Origin: an uncultured delta proteobacterium | GTDB taxonomy: Bacteria; Myxococcota; Myxococcia; Myxococcales; 40CM-4-68-19 | Assembly: GCA_903911145.1 (NCBI GenBank) | Contig: CAIWCD010000039.1 | Location: 181,576 to 245,575 of the forward strand | Length of the DNA: 64,000 bases | Direction of reading: 5' to 3' | Part shown: piece after piece, positions 34,949 to 43,436 of the stretch | Layout of the letters: every line of letters starts with the position of its first letter | How positions within the stretch are numbered: position 1 is the stretch's first letter | The notes under the pieces: model-generated | Database searches by the model: none | What the model saw: the letters and a program-made list of their open reading frames with translations, nothing else | Told to the model about the DNA's origin: nothing | Translations under genes and position numbers: made by a program

Positions 34949-36100
34949 ATGATGATTCAGCGAACTCCAATCATTGCCTCGATCGTTTTCTGTCTCGCAT
35001 TTCCAATCGCGCGCGCGCAGGCGGAGACGCATGCGGGCGAGGCGGTGGCCGATGGCGGGGGCACGATCGAAGCAGAGCGGGCTGCGTCTGCGCAGCCGCC
35101 TGCTGGCGTGCTCTCATCGGTGGATGCGGGGAGTGCTCAAGCGATCGAGTCGAGCGCTCCGCAGATCGCTCCGGGCCGCGCCCATCTTGAACTTCCGCAC
35201 GTTCGGCTCACGGCTGCCGAGCCGCCGACGCAGGCCGAACTCGATGCGCTCGAATCGATTCGGAACGAAGAGTGCGATCTGCGTTGGGGCCTGCTGTTCC
35301 CCGGCGTCGGGTCGTACTGCGCGGGTCGCACGCGCGAAGGACAGGTGCTTCTCAATGCCGGTGCGCTCGAATTGGGAACGGGCCTCGCGATGGGCTTGAA
35401 CAACGGATTCTCCTCGGCGAGCGCGACTGTGCCGCTGCTTGGATTTGCCGATCTCTGGACAGCCGCGGCACTCGACGACGGCCTGCGCATTGCCCGCGCG
35501 CGACGGCTGCCCTATACGCCGACCGAATCGCTCGCCGAGGATTTCTCCGCGCCGTTCCGTCCCGACGTCCTTCGCCAACCGGAGGTCTGGGCCGGCATCA
35601 TCGGCACCGTCGGTCTCGGCATTGCCTACGAGCAGTTTCTCGACGGCGGACTTGCGACGCAGAGCGCAGGCCAGCGCCCGCGCCTCTTTGGAAAGAACGT
35701 CAATTCCGCCATTGCCTACCCTTCTGCAACGCTGATTGGCGTCGGCCTCTTCAGCCAGGTTGCGGTCGCCGAGGAGTTGGCCTTCCGCGGGACGTTGCAA
35801 TCGGCGCTGGCGCGCAAATATGGAGAGATCCCCGGTTGGATCGCGGGCTCGCTCATCTTCGGCCTCTTCCACGCCACCAATGCGCTCTTTCTCGCGCCCA
35901 ACCAGCGGGTCGATTACATCACCAGAGGGGTGCCGTTTATTACCCTCGTCGGCAGCTATCTCGGTTGGACATATATGGATAGCCATTACTCGCTGGCGCC
36001 GTCGATCGCTGTCCACTTCTGGTACGACTTCCTCATCGAGGCGACGGCCTTTGTGCTCGACCCGAAGAACTCGCCGCTCGCCTTCTCTTATGCGTTTTAA
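34949..36100 (+). CDS. CPBP-family intramembrane glutamic protease
   Basis: A 383-residue membrane protein with a signal-like N-terminus (MMIQRTPIIASIVFCLAF), an Ala/Gly-rich exported linker and a C-terminal CPBP/Abi domain. Catalytic motifs are EELAFRG (EExxxR motif 1), FGLFHATNA (motif 2) and HFWYD (motif 3). CPBP proteins include CAAX-processing enzymes and bacteriocin-immunity-like proteins; the long periplasmic N-terminal part is unusual. The start codons of this gene lie in a degenerate dyad-repeat-like sequence (CTCCAATCATTGCC), which encodes RTPIIAS. It opens the TTAA-rich block described in the findings. Confidence 0.8.
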   Translation: MMIQRTPIIASIVFCLAFPIARAQAETHAGEAVADGGGTIEAERAASAQPPAGVLSSVDAGSAQAIESSAPQIAPGRAHLELPHVRLTAAEPPTQAELDALESIRNEECDLRWGLLFPGVGSYCAGRTREGQVLLNAGALELGTGLAMGLNNGFSSASATVPLLGFADLWTAAALDDGLRIARARRLPYTPTESLAEDFSAPFRPDVLRQPEVWAGIIGTVGLGIAYEQFLDGGLATQSAGQRPRLFGKNVNSAIAYPSATLIGVGLFSQVAVAEELAFRGTLQSALARKYGEIPGWIAGSLIFGLFHATNALFLAPNQRVDYITRGVPFITLVGSYLGWTYMDSHYSLAPSIAVHFWYDFLIEATAFVLDPKNSPLAFSYAF

Positions 36101-36148
36101 TGACGCCCTTTAATCGCCGCCGCGCGATGGTTGCTGAACAAGGAACTT

Positions 36149-37441
36149 ATGCATATCCGCGATCCAATCCACGGCGTCATCGAGGTCAGCTCCGATGAGC
36201 GCGCGCTGATTGATAGCCCGCAATACCAGCGGCTGCGCAACGTCAAGCAGCTTGGATTCGCCGATCTGGCTTTTCCGGGCGCGACGCATACCCGTTATTC
36301 GCACGGCCTCGGCGCGATGGCCGTGGCGACGCGCGTATTCGATGCGCTGGCGAGCAAAGTCTCGCTGGACGCGGACGATCGCGCGCGCTTCCGCCAGACG
36401 CTGCGGCTTGCCGTGCTCTTTCACGACCTCGGCCATCCGCCGCTCTCGCACGCGACCGAGCGGATCATGCCGCGTGCTTCGGCGCTCAAGCTGCCCGATT
36501 GGGTGCAGTCGCCGTCGCGCGCCAACGAGGAGCGGCAGGCCGACCACGAGGATTACACGCTCAAGTTACTGCTCGATTCGGGATTAACCGCTGAGATTGA
36601 GCGCCGGATGGGACCTCGCGGGATCTCTCCTTCGCACATCGCCGCGCTCGTTGCGGGCCGCGCCCCGCCTGGACCAGCGCCATTCATGAGCGCAGGCCGC
36701 GATCTCCTGCCCATCCTGCGCCAGGTGGTCAGCGGCGAACTCGATGCCGATCGAATGGATTACCTGCAGCGCGATTCCTTTTTTACCGGAGTCAGCTACG
36801 GAAAATTCGATGCGCCCTGGATCATCGAGAATCTCACGGCGATTGAACGCGAAGGCAGCATCCATCTCGCGCTCCTGCCGCGCGCGGTCTTCGCCTTCGA
36901 GGATTTCCTCCTCTCGCGCTACCATATGTTCATGAGCGTCTATTACCACCAGGCCTCCGTGGGATATGAGCAGCTCCTGCAGCGGTTCTGCGAGACGAGC
37001 GGCGATGAATATTCATTGCCATCTGATATCGACGCATATCTCGAGCATGACGACATCACGTTGATTGCAGCCTTGCGCAGGAGCAGCAATCCCTGGGCAA
37101 AGCGAGTGGTCCGGCGGCAGGGATTCAAGCTGCTCGTCGAGGAGGGACCGTTCGAGACGGCGCACGGGTCGGAGGCGGGCCATCTGCCGGCGATGGCTGC
37201 GCGACTCGAGGAAGAGGGCATCGACTGTTTCACCACTGCCTCGCGCGGTGTGCTCTCGACCTATGGCCGCGCGGCCACGCTGCTGGTGAAGAGTCCGCAC
37301 GGGGATATCCCGATCGCTGATTACACCCCTTTGTATCGACGATATGCCGAACCCTCGACGCTGGCGCGGCTGTATGTCGTCCCCGAGCGCGCCGAAGACG
37401 CCCGCACGCTGCTCGGCATCGCGGCACCGCCGAAGGGCTGA
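36149..37441 (+). CDS. HD-domain phosphohydrolase (SAMHD1/dGTPase-like)
   Basis: A 430-residue HD-superfamily hydrolase close to the bacterial YdhJ/SAMHD1-like group, which cleaves (d)NTPs or related nucleotides. Motifs: THTRYSHGLG with the first His (52), VLFHDLGHPPLSH with the HD pair (92-93), and later LDADRMDYLQRDS, the conserved Asp segment. ATG 36149 with AAGGAA upstream is chosen over TTG 36131. The C-terminal 150 residues are less conserved. It is 51 nt ahead of the GAF-HD-GYP gene and may be co-transcribed. The exact nucleotide substrate is unknown. Confidence 0.85.
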   Translation: MHIRDPIHGVIEVSSDERALIDSPQYQRLRNVKQLGFADLAFPGATHTRYSHGLGAMAVATRVFDALASKVSLDADDRARFRQTLRLAVLFHDLGHPPLSHATERIMPRASALKLPDWVQSPSRANEERQADHEDYTLKLLLDSGLTAEIERRMGPRGISPSHIAALVAGRAPPGPAPFMSAGRDLLPILRQVVSGELDADRMDYLQRDSFFTGVSYGKFDAPWIIENLTAIEREGSIHLALLPRAVFAFEDFLLSRYHMFMSVYYHQASVGYEQLLQRFCETSGDEYSLPSDIDAYLEHDDITLIAALRRSSNPWAKRVVRRQGFKLLVEEGPFETAHGSEAGHLPAMAARLEEEGIDCFTTASRGVLSTYGRAATLLVKSPHGDIPIADYTPLYRRYAEPSTLARLYVVPERAEDARTLLGIAAPPKG

Positions 37442-37492
37442 TCGTCGAATGGGGGACTGCACCGTGAACCGCTGCGCAGGACGCACTCTGCT

Positions 37493-39001
37493 ATGGTCGT
37501 GCGCGTGAATCACCTCGAGCAGCGAATCCAGAAGCTGAATGGAATTCTCGTCGCGGCGCGCGCGCTGGTGGCGGAGCGCGATCTCAATCGGCTGCTGCCG
37601 CTCATCGTCAATACTGCGCGCCGCGTGGTCGAGGCCGATCGCTGCTCCCTCTTTCTCGTCGATCGCGAGCACAACCAGCTCTGGAGCAAAGTCGTGCAGG
37701 GCGCGGGGATGCAGGAGATTCGCGTCCCGCTTGATAAGGGGATTGCAGGCGCCGTTGCGATGACGGGCGCCGTGGTGAATATCCCCGATGCATACCAGGA
37801 CGGTCGATTTAATCGCGAGGTCGACGCGCGCACCGGATATCGAACGCTCTCGATTCTCTGCGTTCCCATGCTCTCGCTCGAGGGCGACGTCGTGGGCGTG
37901 CTGCAGGCGCTCAACAAGGCCGGTAACCAGCCGTTCAGCGCTGATGATGAAGATCTGCTCGGCGCGCTCGGCGGGCAGGCGGCTGCGGCGGTGAATAATG
38001 CGCTGCTGCACCAGGAGATCGAGCAGCTCTTCGAGGGCTTCGTGCGGGCGAGCGTGGTGGCGATTGAAGCGCGCGATCCGACCACGGCTGGTCATTCGGA
38101 GAGGGTCGCTTCATTAAGCATCGGGCTCGCTGATTTCCTACCGCGCGCGGAGAGCAGCGCGGGCCGCTGGCGTGGACTTTCGCTCAACCAGCAGGCGCGC
38201 CAGGAGCTGCGTTATGCGGCGCTCCTGCACGACTTCGGCAAGGTTGGCGTGCGCGAGAATGTATTGATTAAAGCGAATAAGCTGGAGCCGCACGAGTTCG
38301 AGGCGCTGCAGAGCCGTTTCGACGCGATTCTCCTCGAGGCGCAGCTTGAAGCGGAGCGAAAGAAGGTCCGTTTGTTGGGCGAGCGACCGGGCGATCACGC
38401 GGCGGTCATTGGCGAGGTTGATGCGGAGCTCACCGCTCGCGTTGCCGAACTGCGTGCGACCTTCGAATTCATTCTCACCTGCAATCGTCCGACGGTTCTT
38501 GCGGAGGGCTCGTTTGAGCGGCTCGGTGTGATCGCGCAGGGGTCCTATTCGAGCCCCATGCTCGGCGTGCGCAAGCCGTTCCTCGCGGGCAATGAGGTGC
38601 TCAAGCTCTCGGTGCGTAAAGGCTCGCTGACGGAGGACGAGCGGCACGAGATTGAAAGTCACGTCACGCATACCTATCGCTTCCTCTCGCAGATCCCCTG
38701 GACGCGGACGCTCAAGCGCGTGCCGCAGCTTGCTTATGGGCACCACGAGAAGCTCTCGGGGCGCGGTTATCCGCGCAGCGTCGGTGAAGTGGAGATTGCG
38801 CCGGAGACGCGGATGATGACGATCGCGGACATCTACGACGCATTAACCGCCAGCGACCGGCCTTATAAGAAGGCGGTCCCGAAGGATAAGGCGTTCGATA
38901 TCCTCAATGACGAGGCGAAGCGCGGCGACGTCGATGCGGATCTGCTGCGCGTCTTTATCGAGGCCGATATCCCCACGAAGTCACGCGCCGGCTCCAGTTA
39001 G
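37493..39001 (+). CDS. GAF domain - HD-GYP domain protein (c-di-GMP phosphodiesterase type)
   Basis: A 502-residue sensor-effector. A GAF domain (about 25-170) has RCSLFLVDREHNQLWSKVVQ and KGIAGAVAMTG, which are typical. The HD-GYP domain starts near 190 (TTAGHSERVASLS) with LLHDFGKVGVRE, then is interrupted by about 110 residues of charged, coiled-coil-like sequence (LEAERKKVRLLGERPGDHAA) before resuming at ESHVTHTYRF, YGHHEKLSGRGYP and IADIYDALTASDRPYK. All HD-GYP catalytic residues are present, so c-di-GMP hydrolysis is likely, controlled by a small ligand on the GAF domain. The long insert is unusual. Confidence 0.87.
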   Translation: MVVRVNHLEQRIQKLNGILVAARALVAERDLNRLLPLIVNTARRVVEADRCSLFLVDREHNQLWSKVVQGAGMQEIRVPLDKGIAGAVAMTGAVVNIPDAYQDGRFNREVDARTGYRTLSILCVPMLSLEGDVVGVLQALNKAGNQPFSADDEDLLGALGGQAAAAVNNALLHQEIEQLFEGFVRASVVAIEARDPTTAGHSERVASLSIGLADFLPRAESSAGRWRGLSLNQQARQELRYAALLHDFGKVGVRENVLIKANKLEPHEFEALQSRFDAILLEAQLEAERKKVRLLGERPGDHAAVIGEVDAELTARVAELRATFEFILTCNRPTVLAEGSFERLGVIAQGSYSSPMLGVRKPFLAGNEVLKLSVRKGSLTEDERHEIESHVTHTYRFLSQIPWTRTLKRVPQLAYGHHEKLSGRGYPRSVGEVEIAPETRMMTIADIYDALTASDRPYKKAVPKDKAFDILNDEAKRGDVDADLLRVFIEADIPTKSRAGSS

Positions 39002-39027
39002 CCAACGCACGCCCAGCGCAACTCGAT

Positions 39028-40371
39028 ATGCCTGAACGAACGCCAGAGTGGGAGCGGGTAGAGCGCGAAGCGTTGGCGCTCTTTCAGGACCTGCTGCGCA
39101 TCGATACTTCCAATCCGCCGGGCAATGAAACGGCCGCGGCCAGACTCTGCGCGCAGGCGCTTGGCGAGGATGGAATCGAGTCGCAGTTGCTTGGCCGCGA
39201 GCCTTCGCGCGCCAATGTGATCGCGCGAATCAAGGGAGACGGCTCGCTGCCGCCTCTCCTGCTGAATGCGCATCTTGACGTTGTGCCGTGCGAGCCGGAG
39301 CTCTGGTCCGTGCCGCCGTTCGCGGGGCAGATTAAAGACGGCTGGCTCTATGGTCGCGGCGCGGTTGATATGAAGAATATGGCCGCGCTCTGCATCGCGG
39401 TCATGCGCGCGATCAAACGCGCGGGCGTGCGGCTCAAGCGGGACATCATCTTCTGCGGCTCGGCCGACGAAGAGGCGGGCTCGTCGGTCGGCGCGCTCTG
39501 GCTGGTTGAACATCATCCGGAGTTAATCCGTGCCCAGTATGGCCTCGGCGAAGTCGGCGGCTTCTCGCTGCATCTCGGCGGGCGCACGTTCTATCCCGTC
39601 ATGGTGGCGCAGAAGGGTGTCTGCTGGTTCACCATGCGGGCGCGCGGCGTGCCGGGTCACGGCTCGATCCCCCGTCGCGATGGTGCCGTTCCCCGCCTTG
39701 CGCAGGCGGTGGCCAAGCTCGGCTCCACTCGTTTGCCTCCGCATCCAACCGCGGCGCTCGAGGGAATGATGCGCGGCCTCTCTCGCGGCGCGCACGGGCC
39801 GATGAAGGCTGCCTTATCCCTCTTTGCCAACGCCTTGGTTGGCCCGCGCCTGCTGGAGCTTGCGGGAGACAATCCCAATACCCGCACCATTGCCGCCTTA
39901 TTAAGCAATACCGCGTCGCCGACGATGCTGAGCGCGGGAGTGAAAGCGAATGTGCATCCGTCGTCCGCGGAGTGTGTGGTCGATGGGCGGATGCTTCCGG
40001 GGCAGACGCGCGAGGAATTTCTCTCGGAGATCCGCGCGGTGGTTGGTGAGGAGATCGAACTCGACGTCTTCCAGGAGCAGCCGGCGGTAGAAATGCCCTC
40101 GGATACGCCGCTCTTCACGGCGATTGCCGAGACGATTGCGCAGATCGAACCGGAGGCGCGCGTCGTGCCCTATATGATTACCGGCTTTACCGACGCTTAT
40201 GCCTTTCAACAGCTCGGCTGCACGTTCTATGGCTTCGTTCCGCTGCGGCTTCCCGCCTCTGGGCCCGCCTTTACCGAGCTGTTTCATGGCAACGATGAGC
40301 GGGTCCCGGTGGATGGATTTCTCTGGGGTGTGAACGTGCTATATGAGTTGGTCTTGCGGATCTGCGCGTGA
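39028..40371 (+). CDS. M20-family metallopeptidase
   Basis: A 447-residue M20 zinc peptidase/deacylase, likely cytosolic. Motifs: LNAHLDVVP, GRGAVDMKNM and the catalytic ADEEAG, then RGVPGHGSIPRRDGA of the dimerisation domain and HGNDERVPVDGF near the end. It resembles carboxypeptidase-type M20 members of about 450 residues rather than DapE, and is clearly different from the dapE at 643. It follows the GAF-HD-GYP gene by 26 nt. The peptide or acyl-amino-acid substrate is unknown. Confidence 0.87.
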   Translation: MPERTPEWERVEREALALFQDLLRIDTSNPPGNETAAARLCAQALGEDGIESQLLGREPSRANVIARIKGDGSLPPLLLNAHLDVVPCEPELWSVPPFAGQIKDGWLYGRGAVDMKNMAALCIAVMRAIKRAGVRLKRDIIFCGSADEEAGSSVGALWLVEHHPELIRAQYGLGEVGGFSLHLGGRTFYPVMVAQKGVCWFTMRARGVPGHGSIPRRDGAVPRLAQAVAKLGSTRLPPHPTAALEGMMRGLSRGAHGPMKAALSLFANALVGPRLLELAGDNPNTRTIAALLSNTASPTMLSAGVKANVHPSSAECVVDGRMLPGQTREEFLSEIRAVVGEEIELDVFQEQPAVEMPSDTPLFTAIAETIAQIEPEARVVPYMITGFTDAYAFQQLGCTFYGFVPLRLPASGPAFTELFHGNDERVPVDGFLWGVNVLYELVLRICA

Positions 40372-40397
40372 TCGACGCGCCGAGGGGACTGCGAACT

Positions 40398-40919
40398 GTG
40401 AGGCGATCCATCTACCGTCTCCCTTCTGCTCCTTCACTGGTCCGCGGCGCGCTCCTCGCCGGCTCGATTGCGATCGCACTCTCCGCCTGTACCCCCGGAA
40501 TCGATGCGGCCTGTACCTCGACCGCTCAATGCCGCAGCGACGAGGAGTGCGCCGACGGCCTCTGCATCAGATCCGTGCTGCTCCATCCGGACGCAGGCGG
40601 TGACGCCGGCACGTCGGACGCGGGCTCAAGCGATGCCGGCCAGAGCGACGCCGGTTCGAGCGACGCGGGAGTTAGCGACGGTGGTTCGAGCGACGCGGGC
40701 GCAGGTGACGGTGGCTCGCAGGATGGCGGGGCTGGCGATGGCGGCACGCATCCATTGACCGGCCATCGCCTCGAGAGCGGCGCCTTCGGCACCGGTGCCG
40801 CGATGAAATCCAGCAACTATCAGCTGATCGGCTCGATGGGTCCACTCGAAGGAACGGCCCACTCTGCCAACCACAAGCTCGATGCGGCCCGGTCCGTGCG
40901 CACCGGCCAGGCGAGGTAA
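40398..40919 (+). CDS. Lipoprotein with Asp-Ala-Gly-Ser linker
   Basis: A 173-residue lipoprotein (lipobox LSAC, Cys31). A short Cys-rich part (ACTSTAQCRSDEECADGLC), typical of myxobacterial surface proteins, is followed by a low-complexity linker of DAGSSDAG and DGGS repeats (about residues 55-115) and a C-terminal globular end (LESGAFGTGAAMKSSNYQLI). GTG 40398 has GAGGGGA 9 nt upstream; GTG 40368, overlapping the M20 stop, is the alternative. It is followed after 7 nt by the fibre-like gene, so the two are probably one operon and may form one surface structure. Function unknown. Confidence 0.75.
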   Translation: MRRSIYRLPSAPSLVRGALLAGSIAIALSACTPGIDAACTSTAQCRSDEECADGLCIRSVLLHPDAGGDAGTSDAGSSDAGQSDAGSSDAGVSDGGSSDAGAGDGGSQDGGAGDGGTHPLTGHRLESGAFGTGAAMKSSNYQLIGSMGPLEGTAHSANHKLDAARSVRTGQAR

Positions 40920-40926
40920 TATCAAG

Positions 40927-42576
40927 ATGCGTCCGATCTGGAGAGTGGGTTTCATTGCTGTTGTGGCTTGCCTCGCTGCCGGCGCAATCGCGCAGTCGAA
41001 GGCGCAGCGCACGCCGCACGCACAGCCGGCGCTGCAGGAGCAGGCGACCGCGCTGAATGCGCGCACGCCGATTCCATTTCATGGACGGCTCACCGATTCC
41101 AATGGTGCCGGGATCACCGCGCAGACCAGTTTGACTTTCGCGCTCTATCGCTCGAGCAATTCGCAATCGGTCTATTGGACAGAGCAGCAGAGCGTGACGC
41201 CGCAAGACGGCTGGTTCTCGGTCGTGCTTGGGGATGTCTCGACTGGAGGAATTGCGTTTCCGGCCGATTGGGACGGCAGTCCGCTCTGGCTGGGAGTCAC
41301 GGTCCAGGGCGACGCGGAGATGACGCCGCGCACGCCGCTGCTGCCTGTGCCCTACGCGGCGATCGCCAATCCGACGCAGCATGGATATACGCACGAATAT
41401 GGAGGCACCGATGAGATCGGTTCGACTCTCTCCGCGAACAACGAGCTGGTCCGCGGAAACGATGCCGGCACGATCGACCCGGGTTGGTTGCCGATGGCGA
41501 CGAGCTCGTTGCCCGGCGTGGTGACGCTGAATACCCCGGGTAATGGAACGAGCGGCGTCATCAGCGGGAACGATCCGCGATTAAGCGACAGCCGCAATCC
41601 GCTTGCGCACGCGAACACGCACAAGGCCGGCGGGAGCGATGCGCTGGCGAGCAGCTCCGCGGCTGCCAATGGAATTCCGCAGGCGGGATCCAATGGAACG
41701 CTCGACCCGGCGTGGTTTCCCGCAGCGACGAACGCGACGGCGGGCGTCGTCACGCTGAATCCCGGCAGCGGCACGAGCGGTGTGGTGACGGGAAGCGACG
41801 CGCGATTAAGCGATAACCGCAGTCCACTCGCACACGCGAATACGCATAAGGCCAACGGGACCGATCCGATCGGCACTGCAACTCCGGGTGCCAATGCCAT
41901 CCCGATGGCAGGGCAAGGTGGACAGCTCGATATCGGCTGGTTCCCGACCGCGACCACGGCCGCTGCGAACAAACTCCCGCTGGTCAGTGGCTCGACTGGC
42001 AAGCTCGATCCAAGCTGGCTGCCCGGCGAGACCACCAGCGGTAACGGTGCGGTTCAATACACGCCGACTCCCCATGCAAATACGCACCAGTCTGGAGGGG
42101 CCGACGCCGTCGGCACCGCGACGCCCACGCCGAATGCCATTCCCTATGCGAACGCCAGTGGATATCTCGATGGGTGGATTAACCAGCTCGCGATTGCGCA
42201 TGGCGGCACCGGTACGGCTTCTCCGAAGATCACGCGGAACCTCTGCTTCTTCCTCGCGGGGCCGAGCAGCAACAACAATCTGCCGACGCTGATGGTCCCG
42301 CCCGGCGCGAATGCCTGCTATGCGACGACGCTCTTCGCCTCTGCGGCCGCCGCGCCTTCGAGTGCGCTCGTCTATACGGTCGCCCGATTGACCTCGCCGG
42401 CAGGTAATCTCTTCACCAATACGACCTGGTCGACTGGCCTCTCGAATAGCTTCGCGCCTGGCGGCGTCCCGACCCTCGTCAATGCGAACGACGTGCTCCA
42501 GCCGGTCGTTGTTTCTGGTGCGGTGAATAACGCCACAGTCTGCGTGCAGCTCACCTGCACGTATGCCTTTCAATAA
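40927..42576 (+). CDS. Secreted phage tail-fibre-like protein
   Basis: A 549-residue exported protein (signal peptide to about residue 24, then a disordered linker). After an N-terminal beta domain (TPIPFHGRLTDSNGAGITAQ; PLLPVPYAAIANP) it contains repeats of the type ARLSDNRSPLAHANTHKANG and HANTHQSGGADAVG, alternating with GTSGVVTGSD-like turns. Such HANTH..GG.D repeats are familiar from phage tail fibres. Here they lie on a protein with a Sec signal beside other secreted proteins and no phage genes, so a cell-surface fibre or adhesin is likelier than a prophage remnant. The C-terminal ~130 residues form a separate beta domain with one Cys pair. Start: ATG 40927. Confidence 0.75.
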   Translation: MRPIWRVGFIAVVACLAAGAIAQSKAQRTPHAQPALQEQATALNARTPIPFHGRLTDSNGAGITAQTSLTFALYRSSNSQSVYWTEQQSVTPQDGWFSVVLGDVSTGGIAFPADWDGSPLWLGVTVQGDAEMTPRTPLLPVPYAAIANPTQHGYTHEYGGTDEIGSTLSANNELVRGNDAGTIDPGWLPMATSSLPGVVTLNTPGNGTSGVISGNDPRLSDSRNPLAHANTHKAGGSDALASSSAAANGIPQAGSNGTLDPAWFPAATNATAGVVTLNPGSGTSGVVTGSDARLSDNRSPLAHANTHKANGTDPIGTATPGANAIPMAGQGGQLDIGWFPTATTAAANKLPLVSGSTGKLDPSWLPGETTSGNGAVQYTPTPHANTHQSGGADAVGTATPTPNAIPYANASGYLDGWINQLAIAHGGTGTASPKITRNLCFFLAGPSSNNNLPTLMVPPGANACYATTLFASAAAAPSSALVYTVARLTSPAGNLFTNTTWSTGLSNSFAPGGVPTLVNANDVLQPVVVSGAVNNATVCVQLTCTYAFQ

Positions 42577-42585
42577 GGCCCGCTC

Positions 42586-43410
42586 GTGACGACGCCAGAT
42601 CGATTCAAGCGTTCCGGGTTGGCGGTCGGCCTCGGCCTCGCGTTGCTTGCGGGCGTAGCGTTCGCGCTGGCGTCATCTTCGCGAGGGACACCGTCGTCCT
42701 CGCACCCGAATATTCTTCCAGCCGGAGGAAGCGGCGGAGGAAGCGCAGGCGGCTCAGGCGGAGGCGGAAGCGTCGGCTCGTGCCAGAACACGCTCTGTGC
42801 AACGACGATTGCATCGTGCGGGTGGGATCAATCGCTGGTCATCACCGGCGCGAAACCGACGGGAGCAAACCAGGCCGCGCAGGCAATGGCGCCGACGGGG
42901 CCGATCTGTCCACAGGCCCCCGCCTGCCCGACGGACGCCAACGGGACCTATGCCTGCGTAGGAACGTCGACGGTGACGTGCGATTACAAGTGCGTATTGA
43001 CCTGCAACGCTGGTTACAACAACTGCGCCGGCGGCGCCTGCGTCCCGGATACCGCCAGCGCCTGCGGTTCGAGCTGCAGCAACTGCAACTCCAGCGCACC
43101 GACGAATTCGACAGCGAGCTGCACAGCCGGGAGCTGCGCATATGCCTGCAATGCCGGGTATCACAATTGCGGTGGAGCCTCCGTGAGCTGCGCGGCTCTC
43201 GGCACAACCTCGTGCGGCAACGCGTGCACCAACTGCGCCGCGGCGCCTTATCCAGCACCGAACAGCACGACCACGTCCTGTTCGGTTACGTCGGGGAGCG
43301 GTGCCGGCGGTGTCTGCGAGTGCACGTGCAATCCAGGGTACTGGCCAGCCGGTGCTGCGGCCTGCTCGTCGCTGAATTGCGCATCGCAATCGTTCAGCAC
43401 CATCTATTAA
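42586..43410 (+). CDS. Cys-rich EGF-like secreted protein
   Basis: A 274-residue protein with an N-terminal membrane or signal segment (LAVGLGLALLAGVAFALA), a Gly/Ser-rich linker and a body with about 30 Cys. The cysteines recur in EGF-like motifs: CNAGYNNCAGGACV, CNAGYHNCGGASVSC and CTCNPGYWPAGAAAC. Such proteins are disulfide-stabilised and extracellular. It lies 9 nt after the tail-fibre-like gene (GTG start 42586). The three consecutive secreted proteins (40398-43410) may act together at the surface; there is no direct evidence of function. Confidence 0.72.
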   Translation: MTTPDRFKRSGLAVGLGLALLAGVAFALASSSRGTPSSSHPNILPAGGSGGGSAGGSGGGGSVGSCQNTLCATTIASCGWDQSLVITGAKPTGANQAAQAMAPTGPICPQAPACPTDANGTYACVGTSTVTCDYKCVLTCNAGYNNCAGGACVPDTASACGSSCSNCNSSAPTNSTASCTAGSCAYACNAGYHNCGGASVSCAALGTTSCGNACTNCAAAPYPAPNSTTTSCSVTSGSGAGGVCECTCNPGYWPAGAAACSSLNCASQSFSTIY

Positions 43411-43436
43411 CCGCGCTTGTTCATTGAATCGAGCTG

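Noticed and set aside
40927..42576. Prophage remnant suggested by tail-fibre-like repeats
   Set aside because: The protein has a Sec signal peptide and secreted neighbours, and no phage structural, lysis or integrase gene is near.
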